A stretch of DNA of 64,000 bases from RYN-230 sp963793825 (GTDB lineage Bacteria; Actinomycetota; Actinomycetes; Streptosporangiales; Streptosporangiaceae). Under the pieces are notes generated by a model that had not been told where the DNA came from, searched no databases, and saw only the letters and a program-made list of their open reading frames with translations. Shown here one piece after another: positions 34,401-42,216 of this stretch (positions within the stretch are counted from its first letter, which is position 1; every line of letters starts with the position of its first letter). Location: positions 97,609-161,608 of the forward strand of contig CAWCBE010000011.1 of the NCBI GenBank assembly GCA_963793825.1. Direction: 5' to 3'. A program made the translations under genes and the position numbers.

Positions 34401-34982
34401 GGACGCAGCCGGTGCCTGCCCCTCCTGGGGCAGCGAGAGCGGCGGGACCGGCCAGTTCCGCTCCCCGTCCACGCCGAGCACCTCGCGGCTGGTGGTGAGG
34501 ATGGACAGGGCCGGGCAGGCGCCGAGGAGCCGCTCGGCGAGGTCGGCCGCGGCGGCCGTCAGGTGCTCGCAGTTGTCCAGGATGAGCAGCAGCGAGGCCT
34601 CACCCACATGCTCGGCAATTCTCTCTGCGGCGTCCCGCCCCAGGTTGTCCGGCACGCCGAGGCGGGCGGCCACCGTCTCGCCGACGATGGCCGGATCATC
34701 GATCGAGGCCAGCTCAACCCAGCACGCGCCGGACGAGAAGGACGGCCCGGCCGCACTGGCCACGGCCAGGGCCAGCCGCGTCTTCCCGGTCCCGCCCGGA
34801 CCCGTCAATGTGAGCAGCCGGCTGCGCGGCAGGCTTTCCAGCACATCCTGGAGCTCACGCTGCCGGCCGACCAGCGGAACGAGCCGGGTTGGGAGCCGCC
34901 TGGTATTCAGCGCCGCCACGTGCCCCGCCCTCCGGTTGGCCAACGCCAGCACCCGCCCTCGCTGGAGTGCCCGGTGGCGCAC
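31473..34982 (-). CDS. Large regulator: AAA/NB-ARC ATPase, TPR array, C-terminal winged-helix + BTAD
   Basis: An 1169-aa protein. The N-terminal ATPase has Walker A GPGGTGKT (61-68) and Walker B LLLILDNCEH (131-140), with TTSREVLGVDGE as sensor, similar to the ATPase of SARP/LuxR large regulators. A helical TPR-like array lies at ~380-700 and a low-complexity Ala/Gly/Pro linker with 18-bp repeats at ~740-915. The C-terminal ~245 residues are a winged helix (LRIRALGAATVHRADVPLTAADWGYAKPRELLFLL) plus a bacterial transcriptional activation domain (AYGGDFLDGLAAGEWAQARRAELRR). Usual SARPs place these last two at the N-terminus, so the order is inverted. The GTG start is uncertain. A cluster activator for unknown targets. 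Confidence 0.85.
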   Translation of the reverse strand: MRHRALQRGRVLALANRRAGHVAALNTRRLPTRLVPLVGRQRELQDVLESLPRSRLLTLTGPGGTGKTRLALAVASAAGPSFSSGACWVELASIDDPAIVGETVAARLGVPDNLGRDAAERIAEHVGEASLLLILDNCEHLTAAAADLAERLLGACPALSILTTSREVLGVDGERNWPVPPLSLPQEGQAPAASALGRYDAVRLFEQRAQLVLPTFRLSDDNAVAVLQVCRRVDGLPLAIELAAARMRILSAGQLAERLEDVFTVLVGGSRSAPLRHQALRGTLDWSHDLLAEDERAAFRRLAVFAGGFTLGAAEQVVGAGDIRREDTLDLLARLADKSLLRVEHTGDVRYHLLSTVRDYARDRLAEAGEQDAARQTHLRCYVTVVEEAGTRIDRGAPGQGPGGLERELDRLDTETPNIRAALEYARECGDAIAALRIAGSLGHYAYLRGHYHEVRQWMDGAVADGPHAPAALRAKALLGSGRLAFLQCDYVAAVRRLDAALRIFRDAGDARGVADTLQVLGGVAREHGRYARSMELHAEGLALAEAIGDRWSAARAHGYLGFASWLQCDFARASAECSTALAMFRELGDVEGIAWSLISLAAIARYQGHREQAAALLAESRSSSERIGFNEGVAWSLEQLGLLATEDGDPTAGPLLVRSLAVHRELHDRWRMSSVLEDLAALSLARGNPARAARLLAAAGAIREAIGTVIPPCEAGQHTRTLAAAQAALGADAFAAAWQEGLLAAADALLAELQAEWPAEDVAAGRAAAEPVGPPGSEALSPAREPAAQEPTGAAAAGQVSIGPATAAHPAGNGLAGEAGPGDGQAAPGTAQPSMAPAGPSPAGPTPASTSPASTSPADPALTAAAPAGAAQAATAAQAATAAQAATAAQAATAAQASGTRAESAPARNAPAGTTAAPAAPAPPAPLRIRALGAATVHRADVPLTAADWGYAKPRELLFLLIASPPLTREQIGTALWPDQPRQQLGNALHTALRGLRRALGHPGWVQYADGRYCVNPEWEHDCDLQSFEQALAAARKARPAAAALPDLQRALAAYGGDFLDGLAAGEWAQARRAELRRSFESALLATGRLHVAAGRYGPAAVAFRRAVGHEPLNETAHRELMSCWQRLGETARAVQHYQDLVELLESQVGVPPAAETTALYRRLLDQR
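32289..32372 (-). repeat. 18-bp tandem repeats in the BTAD-regulator linker
   Basis: About 4.7 units of GGCCTGGGCGGCCGTGGC (+ strand) encode AATAAQ repeats in the linker between the TPR and winged-helix domains. The unit is a multiple of three, so copy-number change keeps the frame. Confidence 0.8.
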
Positions 34983-35194
34983 CGCGCGGAGCGGCCCGGC
35001 CCAGGGCCGGGTCCGCCCCTATTGTCCACCAACCCTGGCCAAATGCCCCATCCCGGCCAGCCGGCTTACCGGATCTGAACTAGTCCCCAGGGTGACCGCT
35101 GGGCCGCAGGCCCCGCCATCCCGGCCGCCCGCCAAGGCTCAGGCGCGGCCGTTGACTGCCTTACGCGGCGTGGCTGTCCGGTGCGCCCAACCGG

Positions 35195-36793
35195 TCAGGA
35201 GGGCGCCTGGATGCCGCAGAGGGGGTCAGGATCCGCTCGCGGGCAGAACGGCTGCCGGCCGGACGGCTGCTGGCCGGACGGCGGCTGGCCTGTCGTCTCG
35301 TGGCCGGCGGAGCCGCACGCGTGGCCAGTGGGGCCCGGCTGCTGGCACGAAGCCGCCGGCAGCAGAGCCCGCAGTCCGTGGATGAACCGGGCGGCATCAA
35401 TCGTGCCGACCCCGGTGACGAGGTCGTATCCGCGCCTGGCCGGGTATCCGGTCACCGTGACGGCCTTGCGGTTCTGCCTGAAGCTGACGGTGTTGTTGCC
35501 CTGGGTGACGTCGACGATCCCCGATGAGCGCGCCTGCTCCAGGCGGTATAGCAGCGGATTGACCAGGCCCAGCCTGGTGTGCAGGTCCTGGTCGGCGATC
35601 GCGACGAGGCCGGCGAAGTACGGCGTGGCCACGCTGGTCCCAGCAGCGATCTTCCAAGCTCCGGGAGTCCCGGTAAACGACTCGAACGTGATGCTTGCGC
35701 CGCTGAACGAGGCACTGAGCGCCACGTCTGGGACGCCACGGTGGTCCCCGACCACCGCGCGCACCGGGTCCTGGTAGGCAGGCCGGCTGAAGATCGCCGA
35801 CGCGCCGCCGCTGCTGGCCCAGGGCAGTGCCCCGGCGTACCGGGCGACCACGGCGTTGCCGCTCTCGTTCCAGGCGGAGTCGGGGGAGCGCCGGCCGCCG
35901 CTCGCGGTCAGGCGCAGCCTGGTCCCGCCGACGCCAGTGACGAGCGGGTCGGAGGCCGGCCAGTCGACGACCCGCCGGGTGCGGAACATGCCGCTCGACT
36001 TCGTGGGCCCGGTAACCCCGAAATCGTTGGCGGCGGCCAGCACCGTGACATGGTGCCGGTTCGCGCTGATGTAGGCATAACGCAGCCGCAGGATGGCGGC
36101 CCGGCTCGGGAAGTTCTGCTCCGGGATGCCGAAGCTCTGGCTGATGACGTCGCCCAGGTTGTGCGCGATCACGTAGTTCTCGGCCGCCACGAACTGCGGG
36201 AACCCGCCGCCCGTGAGAGTCTCGGCCACCGGCGTCTCCACCAGCAGGATGCTGGCGCCGGGCGCTATGGCGTGGGCCGCCTCCACGTCGGTGGTTGTCT
36301 CAGCGGCCGAGTCCACCATGCCCTGGTTGCCCGGGTGGTAGCGCGGCACCCTGCCCACCGGCTGCAGTACCCGCAGCGACGGCGGCGCGGGCAGGCCGGT
36401 GCCCTGGTCGAAGACACGCAGGTCATGACGGATCGTCGGGGACCCGAATGAGTCCACGATGACGATCGTGCGCCCCCGGCCATCCAGGCCGGCGGCATAC
36501 AGCGAAGGCAGGTCATAGGCCCGCTGGATCTGCCGCGGCGAGTAGCAGGCCAGGCCGTGAACTCTCAGGCACCAGCCTGATGAGGGCGGGCTGGGGGCGG
36601 GGGGCGTGGACCGCCTGGTCGGTATCGGCGTGGCCGCGGGCGAAGGCGAGGCGGATCCGGTGACGGGCGGGGCCGGCAGGCTAGTCAGGATCCCGGCGGG
36701 GACGGCGCCCCCACCCCCCGCCGTCCCGGCCGCCCCCAGCAGGAGGCAGGCGGCCGCCGCCGTGACGGCGGCAGCCTTGCCCTGAGCGCCCAT
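35195..36793 (-). CDS. S53 family serine peptidase (sedolisin/kumamolisin)
   Basis: A 532-aa secreted acid peptidase. The ATG of MGAQGKAAAVTAAAACLLLG gives a signal peptide and has GAAGGG upstream; an in-frame extension of 30 residues is less likely. A Pro/Ser/Thr linker (~40-75) precedes the catalytic domain with LPSLYAAGLDGRGRTIVIVDSFG, the Glu/Asp pair in ETTTDVEAAHAIAPGA, and the Ser in AAGTSVATPYFAGL. The calcium-site region is GYDLVTGVGTID. The long activation prodomain usual for S53 is missing, as in some actinomycete members. The C-terminal ~55 residues are Gln/Pro-rich with Cys. It is divergent from the sigma operon. Confidence 0.88.
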   Translation of the reverse strand: MGAQGKAAAVTAAAACLLLGAAGTAGGGGAVPAGILTSLPAPPVTGSASPSPAATPIPTRRSTPPAPSPPSSGWCLRVHGLACYSPRQIQRAYDLPSLYAAGLDGRGRTIVIVDSFGSPTIRHDLRVFDQGTGLPAPPSLRVLQPVGRVPRYHPGNQGMVDSAAETTTDVEAAHAIAPGASILLVETPVAETLTGGGFPQFVAAENYVIAHNLGDVISQSFGIPEQNFPSRAAILRLRYAYISANRHHVTVLAAANDFGVTGPTKSSGMFRTRRVVDWPASDPLVTGVGGTRLRLTASGGRRSPDSAWNESGNAVVARYAGALPWASSGGASAIFSRPAYQDPVRAVVGDHRGVPDVALSASFSGASITFESFTGTPGAWKIAAGTSVATPYFAGLVAIADQDLHTRLGLVNPLLYRLEQARSSGIVDVTQGNNTVSFRQNRKAVTVTGYPARRGYDLVTGVGTIDAARFIHGLRALLPAASCQQPGPTGHACGSAGHETTGQPPSGQQPSGRQPFCPRADPDPLCGIQAPS

Positions 36794-37387
36794 CCAGACC
36801 CTTCGCAGTAATTGCCGCGCGGGCGTCCGTGCCAGAGCGAAGACTCTGTGGCGCGTGACCGGCAGGCGGCGGAACACGCCCAAACTCTGTCAGACCAGGT
36901 GGCCCTGCTCGTCCGCTTCCGCCGGGTCAGTCATCCTGTTGGCGGCCACCAGCAGGCCACTGTCGCAGACGATCATGCTTGGCGGCCGGAGCCCCTTCGG
37001 GCAGTTCCACGGACTGGGCCGCTACCGCAGCACCTGGCCTGGCCAGCGCCAAAGCGGGCCGAAGCGCAGGACCGCAGCGCGGCGGGCCGGTCCCGCCGCG
37101 CTGGCCAGACCAGTCGGCTCGGCACCTTCTGGGGTGGATGTCTGCCGCTCGGGCATCACCGTGAGCAGGATGGGTATTTAGCTCATTGGCCTGCGGGCCG
37201 CTGTTTCTGGCGCCCGCGGCTGGGAGGCGTAGGGAGAAGGCCCTGGGGTTACACGGGCCTGTGGTCTCCGCTGGGTCAACGGGGATGGGCGGTGCAGCCG
37301 GTGGGGCAGGACGGCGCGCCGGTGAGCGGCTATGGGACCGCGATGAGGGCGGCTGAATCCCAGGACGTGGCCGGACGCCAAATTTAC
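36794..37387. other. 594-bp region between the sedolisin and sigma genes
   Basis: No convincing gene. The frame of the downstream sigma gene stays open across it but shows no family similarity before residue ~25 of the sigma factor. An alternative sigma start (GTG at 37322, AGGA 10 bases upstream) lies here. Confidence 0.5.
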
Positions 37388-37942
37388 ATGACCGAGATTC
37401 TCGCGGCGGGTGCAGCGGCTGGCCCGGCTGCCTCCCAGACGTCGGCTGACTGGGAGGCGGGCGGCGCGGCGGCTGCGCTTTACAGCGTGCATTACCAGCC
37501 GCTGGTGCGGCTTGCGGTGCTGCTGGTGCGAGACAAGTCAACAGCGGAGGAGATTGTCCAGGATTCCTTTGTCGCAATGCACGCGAACTGGTGTCGGCTC
37601 AGGGACCACGGTAAGGCATCGCTGTACCTGCGGAAGTGCGTGGTTAACCGGTCCCGCTCGGTGCTGCGTCACCGGGTGGTCACTGAGCGGAATATGCCGC
37701 AGCCGCCGCCGGAGATGCCAAGTGCGGAGCAGGAGGCGATGGCGCTCCTGGAGCGTTCTGCACTGGTCGCTGCGCTGCACGGGCTTTCCGCGCGGCAGCG
37801 CGAGGCGCTGGTGTTGCGGTATTACGGGGGCCTGTCCGTGGCCGAGATCGCCTCGGCGATGGGAATCAGCCAGGGTGCGGTCAAGAGCCATGTTTCCCGG
37901 GCTATGTCGGCGCTGCGTGACGTGCTGGGGCGTCAGACATGA
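37388..37942 (+). CDS. SigE-family ECF RNA polymerase sigma factor
   Basis: About 184 aa. ALYSVHYQPLVRLAVLLVRDKSTAEEIVQDSFVAMHANWCRLRD (sigma2) and LHGLSARQREALVLRYYGGLSVAEIASAMGISQGAVKSHVSRAMSALRDVL (sigma4) are clear. The start is uncertain: ATG 37388 gives a normal-length N-terminus but has no strong ribosome site; ATG 37343 and GTG 37322 are alternatives. The last codons overlap the ATG of the next gene (ATGA), the usual coupling to a membrane partner. Confidence 0.88.
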   Translation: MTEILAAGAAAGPAASQTSADWEAGGAAAALYSVHYQPLVRLAVLLVRDKSTAEEIVQDSFVAMHANWCRLRDHGKASLYLRKCVVNRSRSVLRHRVVTERNMPQPPPEMPSAEQEAMALLERSALVAALHGLSARQREALVLRYYGGLSVAEIASAMGISQGAVKSHVSRAMSALRDVLGRQT

Positions 37943-38958
37943 GCCAGCGCTATGACGACTATGAGGAGTTTGTTCGCCGCGCGCTGCATGCTGCGGCGGA
38001 TTCGGTGGAGCCTTCCGAAGATGGCCTGGAGCGGATCCGCGCCCGCCTGAGGGCACCGTATCCGGTGCCGGTCGCCTGGGTGATGGCTGTCTGCTCCGGG
38101 GTGTCCAGCCGGGTGCTGGGTGGCTGGGACTCCGTCTCGGCGTGGCTGCGCACAGTGCCTGGTCCTGGCTATGAGCGCTGGCGGGGACGGCACGGCAGGC
38201 CGGCCGGGCACCGCCTGCTGCGGGTGCGCATAGCCGCTGTCGTGATCATGGCCGCAGTCGTGCTGGCGATAGGCGCTTACGCGCGGGGCCCGTTGATACG
38301 GCAGGCGTCTTCGCTGACTGGCGCGCTCGTCCACTCACTGCAGGGCGGCGGGCCCGCCGGCCGGGGCGGCCCAGGCGGCCCAGGCGGCACGGGCGGCCCA
38401 GGCGGCCCAGGCGGCCCGGGAGTGAGCGGCCACGGCAGCTCCTTGCCTCCCGGCGGGGTAGGAGCCGTCAGCGGCGCCAGACCTGGCACGCCGATTAACC
38501 AGCAGCGGAGCTTGGCTGCCTGTTCAGCGGCGACGCCGGCGCTGGCTATCTCCTCGGCGAGCCCGTCCCCGGGCCGGAACCCGTCCCCGGGCGGAAGCGC
38601 GACCCCGAGCGCGAACCCGACCCCGGGCGGGAACGCGTCCGCTTGCCCGAGCCCGGCGGCGACCTCGAGCCCGACACCGACCACCACTCCCACGCCGGCC
38701 ACGAGCCCGACACCGACCTCGAGCCCGACACCGACCACCACTCCCACGCCGGCCACGAGCCCGACACCGACCTCGAGCCCGACACCGACCACCACTCCCA
38801 CGCCGGCCACGAGCCCGACACCGACCTCGAGCCCGACACCGACCACCACTCCCACGCCGGCCGCCAGTGCCACGCCGGCCGCCAGTGCCACGCCGGCCGC
38901 TAGTGCCACGCCGGACGCTAGTGCCACGCCGGACGAATCTGGACGAGCGCCAAGCTGA
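37939..38958 (+). CDS. Sigma-partner membrane protein with long Pro/Thr repeat tail
   Basis: A 339-aa protein. The cytoplasmic N-terminus (~1-90) begins YDDYEEFVRRALHAAADSVEPSEDGLERIRARL, a helix pattern seen in actinomycete sigma-partner proteins. One TM helix follows (~94-113, IAAVVIMAAVVLAIGAYA). The outside part is low-complexity: Gly-Gly-Pro runs (38364-38421), then PTPTTTPTPATSPTPTSS-type 18-residue repeats and SATPAA repeats, resembling a cell-wall-spanning stalk. Coupled by ATGA to the sigma gene, so probably its membrane-bound modulator. No enzymatic domain. Confidence 0.78.
   Translation: MSQRYDDYEEFVRRALHAAADSVEPSEDGLERIRARLRAPYPVPVAWVMAVCSGVSSRVLGGWDSVSAWLRTVPGPGYERWRGRHGRPAGHRLLRVRIAAVVIMAAVVLAIGAYARGPLIRQASSLTGALVHSLQGGGPAGRGGPGGPGGTGGPGGPGGPGVSGHGSSLPPGGVGAVSGARPGTPINQQRSLAACSAATPALAISSASPSPGRNPSPGGSATPSANPTPGGNASACPSPAATSSPTPTTTPTPATSPTPTSSPTPTTTPTPATSPTPTSSPTPTTTPTPATSPTPTSSPTPTTTPTPAASATPAASATPAASATPDASATPDESGRAPS
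38671..38868 (+). repeat. 54-bp tandem repeat, about 3.6 copies
   Basis: Near-identical units begin at 38671, 38725, 38779 and 38833, each starting CCGACACCGACCACC. They encode an 18-residue Pro/Thr/Ser unit. Near-perfect identity between units suggests recent expansion or gene-conversion-like homogenisation. Confidence 0.9.
38862..38933 (+). repeat. 18-bp tandem repeats, about 4-5 copies
   Basis: Units of GCCAGTGCCACGCCGGCC, with C-to-T and C-to-A variants towards the 3' end, encode ASATPA/D at the C-terminus of the same protein. Confidence 0.85.
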
Positions 38959-39140
38959 CCTCGACCGATGGCGCCGGCCACCCGGGAGCAGCCGGAGGCG
39001 CTCCGCACCGCGGCGTCAGCGCTGCCCGACTCGTGGGCGCCTCCTTGCCGCGTGCCACCCGGCGCCGAATCCCCAGGGCGGACGATTAAGCCTCAGGCCA
39101 CCTTGGGCGTCTCGCGGTTCAGGAACTGCTGGCCCGCGGT

Positions 39141-40544
39141 GTGCCCCCGTCCGATGTCGTCGCCGTGGTGCGCACCCGGGGCAAGGCGGCCGCCCTCGCC
39201 GATCGCGGAGTGCAGGTGCGTGAGGCGGACTACTCCCGTCCGGAGACCCTGGGTGCGGCGCTGGCCGGCGTGGAATGGCTGCTCCTGGTGTCGAGCAGCG
39301 AGCCGGGTCAGCGGGTCGCCCACCACACCAACGTCATCCAGGCCGCAAAAACGGCCGGGATCTCCCGCGTCGCATACACGAGCATGCTCAACGCCGACGA
39401 CACCACCAACCCGCTGGCCGGCGAGCACCAGGACACCGAGCGGGCCCTGAGGGAGACGGACGTACCGTACACCCTGCTGCGCAACGGCTGGTACACGGAA
39501 AACTACACCGGCCAGATTGGCCAGTACCTCGACGCTGGCGAGATCCTCGGCGCGGCCGGCCACGGCAGGATCTCGGCGGCATCGCGCCAGGACTACGCCG
39601 CCGCGGCTGCTACGGCACTCCTGGAAGACGAGGGAGGGAACCGGACTTACGAGCTCGGCGGCCCGGCCTTCGACCTGCCCGGGCTCGCGCGGATCATCAC
39701 CGAGGCCACCGGCATCCAGGTGACCTACCGTGGCCTGCCAGTCGAGGAGTACGCCTCCCGGCTGCAGCGAGCCGGCCTTGATGAGGCGACGGCTCGCTTC
39801 GTGGCCGCTCTCGATGCCTCCATCGCACGCGGCGACCTCGAGACCAACCGTCAAGACCTGGCGCAGCTGCTGGGGCGGCCTGCCACGCCTCTCACGAGGC
39901 TGCTTGACACGCCCGGCACCGGACTGCGCCAGCGCAAGAAGGCGCGCACCCGCCGGCTCATCGCCGACACCGCGGCCCGCCTGTTCGCCGAGCGGGGCTA
40001 TGAACATGTCGCGGTCAGTGACGTAGCGCGCGAGGCCGAAGTCGCCGAGCAAACGGTCTACAACCACTTCCGGACCAAGGAGCAACTGGTCACCGATCGC
40101 GACCAGCAGATTCAGGATCGGCTGTGCGACCTGATCCGCACTCGGCCGCCGGTCATTACTCCGGCCGCTGCCATCCGCGACTTCGTCCTCAGGTCCGTCG
40201 CCGGGATTCGCGGCATCCCGCCGGAGATCTGGCACGGCGAGCTCGGCTACCTGGCGGCCATCAGCCCGGCCGTCCACCGGCTGGCGCTGGAGCTGACCGA
40301 CCGCCAGGCCGCCGCCCTGGCCCGCGCCGTCAGCGACACCACCGCTGTCCCGCCGGAGATCGCCAGGCTGCAGGGGATCGCGCTCGCTGGCGTGTTCCAC
40401 ATCATCATCAGCGAGGCTGGCCGCCGCACCGTTGAGGGCCAGAGCCAGGCGAAGATCGCTGACGAGCTGTACCCGATCGTGGAAAACATTCTCGACGAGC
40501 TCCATCGCTGGCTCAGTGTTTCAGGGCCGCCTGCAACGCGGTAA
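39141..40544 (+). CDS. NmrA/QorB-like reductase (5'-truncated) fused to a TetR family regulator
   Basis: A 467-aa fusion. Residues 1-~255 are an NmrA/QorB-type NAD(P)-binding protein (VVAVVRTRGKAAALADRGVQVREADYS, VPYTLLRNGWYTENY, YELGGPAFDLPGLARII). Residues ~260-467 are a complete TetR regulator (KARTRRLIADTAARLFAERGYEHVAVSDVAREAEVAEQTVYNHFRTKE). The reductase frame continues upstream as ASGHLGRLAVQELLARG but meets a TAA at 39088, so the first strand and start of the Rossmann glycine motif are lost. Translation from the GTG at 39141 gives no cofactor loop. The regulator half is probably functional; the fusion likely arose by loss of a stop codon. Confidence 0.72.
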   Translation: MPPSDVVAVVRTRGKAAALADRGVQVREADYSRPETLGAALAGVEWLLLVSSSEPGQRVAHHTNVIQAAKTAGISRVAYTSMLNADDTTNPLAGEHQDTERALRETDVPYTLLRNGWYTENYTGQIGQYLDAGEILGAAGHGRISAASRQDYAAAAATALLEDEGGNRTYELGGPAFDLPGLARIITEATGIQVTYRGLPVEEYASRLQRAGLDEATARFVAALDASIARGDLETNRQDLAQLLGRPATPLTRLLDTPGTGLRQRKKARTRRLIADTAARLFAERGYEHVAVSDVAREAEVAEQTVYNHFRTKEQLVTDRDQQIQDRLCDLIRTRPPVITPAAAIRDFVLRSVAGIRGIPPEIWHGELGYLAAISPAVHRLALELTDRQAAALARAVSDTTAVPPEIARLQGIALAGVFHIIISEAGRRTVEGQSQAKIADELYPIVENILDELHRWLSVSGPPATR

Positions 40545-40615
40545 CCGGCGCGACCGCCGGTCAAGTTCCACGAGCCGTCAGGCAACCTCTATCTCGGCCA
40601 CAAGGAGACATCACC

Positions 40616-41188
40616 ATGATCCTCATCACCACCGCCGGCAAGGTGGGCTCGGAGGCAGCGTGGCTGCTCGCTCAGCGGGAAGAGCCTGTGCGGGTCCTGG
40701 TCCGCCACCCGGAGAGGGCGGCCGCGCTGGCGCACGCAGGAGTAGAAGTCGCCGAGGGTGATCTGGAGGTTCCGGCGAGCATCGACGCAGCGACGCAAGA
40801 CGTCTCGGCCGTGGTGCTCGTCAGTCCAGCGATACCCGCCCAGGAACTGAACGTTGTCGGCAGCGCCGTCCGCGCGGGCGCCGGGCACGTCGTGAAGATC
40901 ACCAGCCAAGCCTCAGCGGACTCGCTGGCCCCCGCGATCGCCGGGTCGAGCAGCTTCGGCTCCTCGGCCGGCCGATCACCTTCCATGCCCTGACATTTCG
41001 AAGAGGAAAGGCAGGCAATGATCAAGGCCGGCGTCCCTGAAACTGTCGCCGAGATGAACGCCCAGGCGCTCAGCCTGTTCGCCCAGGGCGACTCCGATTG
41101 GATCAGCGACGATGTGCCCGCGCTCCTTGGCCGCCCGGCGCGTACCTTCGAACAGTTCGCCACCGATAACGCCGCGGCATTCTTGTGA
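40616..41188 (+). pseudogene. NmrA/QorB-like NAD(P)-binding protein, internally deleted and interrupted
   Basis: The first part (MILITTAGKVGSEAAWLLAQREEPVRVLVRHPERAAALAHAGVEV ... HVVKITSQASADS) is a normal NmrA N-terminus after a good leader. From ~40930 the family sequence breaks. A piece encoding LGRPITFHALTF appears in another frame, a TGA (40991-40993) stops the first frame, and the true C-terminus follows (MIKAGVPETVAEMNAQALSLFAQGDSDWISDDVPALLGRP, to 41188). So about 100 residues of the middle are gone. The 56-codon C-terminal ORF from ATG 41018 has AGAGGAAAGG upstream and might still be translated. Confidence 0.75.
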
Positions 41189-41522
41189 CCCTCAGGCGAC
41201 AGGCTCGGGAGCCGATATTTGCAACGAGCTCAGCCCGCTTGTCCCTGGTGGCCTCAGATGGGAGGAGTGGCGCAGGAAGCATTGCCTCCCGTCCGGCGGG
41301 ATCGGCTTCGTCGGGCTTCGTGGTGGTCAGACATGGTGCGCAGGCCGGCCTGCGTGCCTCCTCGGCGCCGCGCGTGCGGATGGTGCGGACGCCGACGTCG
41401 GTTCACGCCAGCCCCGGAGCGGCAACTGCGCCGCGCCACGGGCCGAGGCGGTACCGACCAGCATGGACAATCTGCCCGTAACCGGTGCACAGTAGTGACG
41501 CGACGCGTCCGAGGAGGACCAC
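41189..41522. other. 334-bp stretch without a recognisable gene
   Basis: Several frames are open but give Arg/Gly/Ala-rich translations without similarity. GAGGAGGACC at 41511-41520 is the ribosome site of the next gene. Confidence 0.5.
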
Positions 41523-41768
41523 ATGCCCAAGTTCATGGACTACCACGAGGACCTGAAGCTGCCGCAGGAAGCCATCGAGCAGATAACCCAGGGGACGCAG
41601 GACGGCGCTCTCGACGAGTTCGGCGTGCGGCAGATCGAGCTATACCACAACGCCGACGGCAACGTCTATTGCCTCCTGGAAGGTCCTGATGAGGAGGCGA
41701 TCCGTAAGCATCACGCGGCACTGGGCGTCCCCTGCGGCGACGTGCACCGTGTAAACAGCCTGCTCTGA
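41523..41768 (+). CDS. DUF4242 / SCO4226-type small protein (nickel-binding fold)
   Basis: An 81-aa protein: MPKFMDYHEDLKLPQEAIEQI, VRQIELYHNADGNVYCLLEGPDEEAIRKHHAALG, VHRVNSLL. This matches the DUF4242 group, whose SCO4226 member is a ferredoxin-like-fold nickel-binding protein. His and Cys residues suited to metal binding are present (YHED, YHN, YCLL, KHH). GGAGGA 6-10 bases before the ATG makes the start secure. Flanked by debris. Confidence 0.82.
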   Translation: MPKFMDYHEDLKLPQEAIEQITQGTQDGALDEFGVRQIELYHNADGNVYCLLEGPDEEAIRKHHAALGVPCGDVHRVNSLL

Positions 41769-42216
41769 CGAGGCGTCCGATCAGCTTCGTGCCGCCGTAA
41801 TGGTGCGGCGGACCGCCCGTGCCATTCCTCATGCGCCTTAGTCGCGTTGGCGGGGGACGAGTTAGTCGCGTTGGCGGGGACGAGCGCCTCGCAGCATGCG
41901 CGGAAACTGCAGATGGCTGCCGGAAGCCCCGGCTCATTACAAGCCGCGAAGCTCGCTGGCGTTTCGATTCCGTCTGGTGCTCCGAGGATGCCATGTGCGC
42001 GCCAGTTACTAGGACTGATATGACCATAGATCCTGATCATGCTTTCGGTGTCCCGGGTTCGCGCGAGGTGACGTCGGGCTGGACCAGCCAGTAGCGAGGT
42101 CAGCGCCAGCTCCAGCTGAACGAGCATCCGACACACTGCCGACAGCGGGGCATTTCGGCCGGGATCATTGCCGATTTGAAGGTGACCGGCCGCGTACTGA
42201 CTAGAGAGGTTTTTTT
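41769..42216. other. 448-bp intergenic stretch with a short tandem repeat
   Basis: No gene recognised. It holds a 24/23-bp tandem repeat (41838-41884) and, at its end, AGAGAGG followed by a T7 run directly before the aldo/keto reductase ATG. Confidence 0.5.
41838..41884. repeat. Two-copy 24-bp tandem repeat
   Basis: TTAGTCGCGTTGGCGGGG(G)ACGAG at 41838-41861 and 41862-41884. The copies differ by one G. Confidence 0.85.

Noticed and set aside
38671..38868. Regular 54-bp repeats resembling a CRISPR array
   Set aside because: Units are contiguous and near identical with no unique spacers, and lie in frame inside a Pro/Thr-rich protein.
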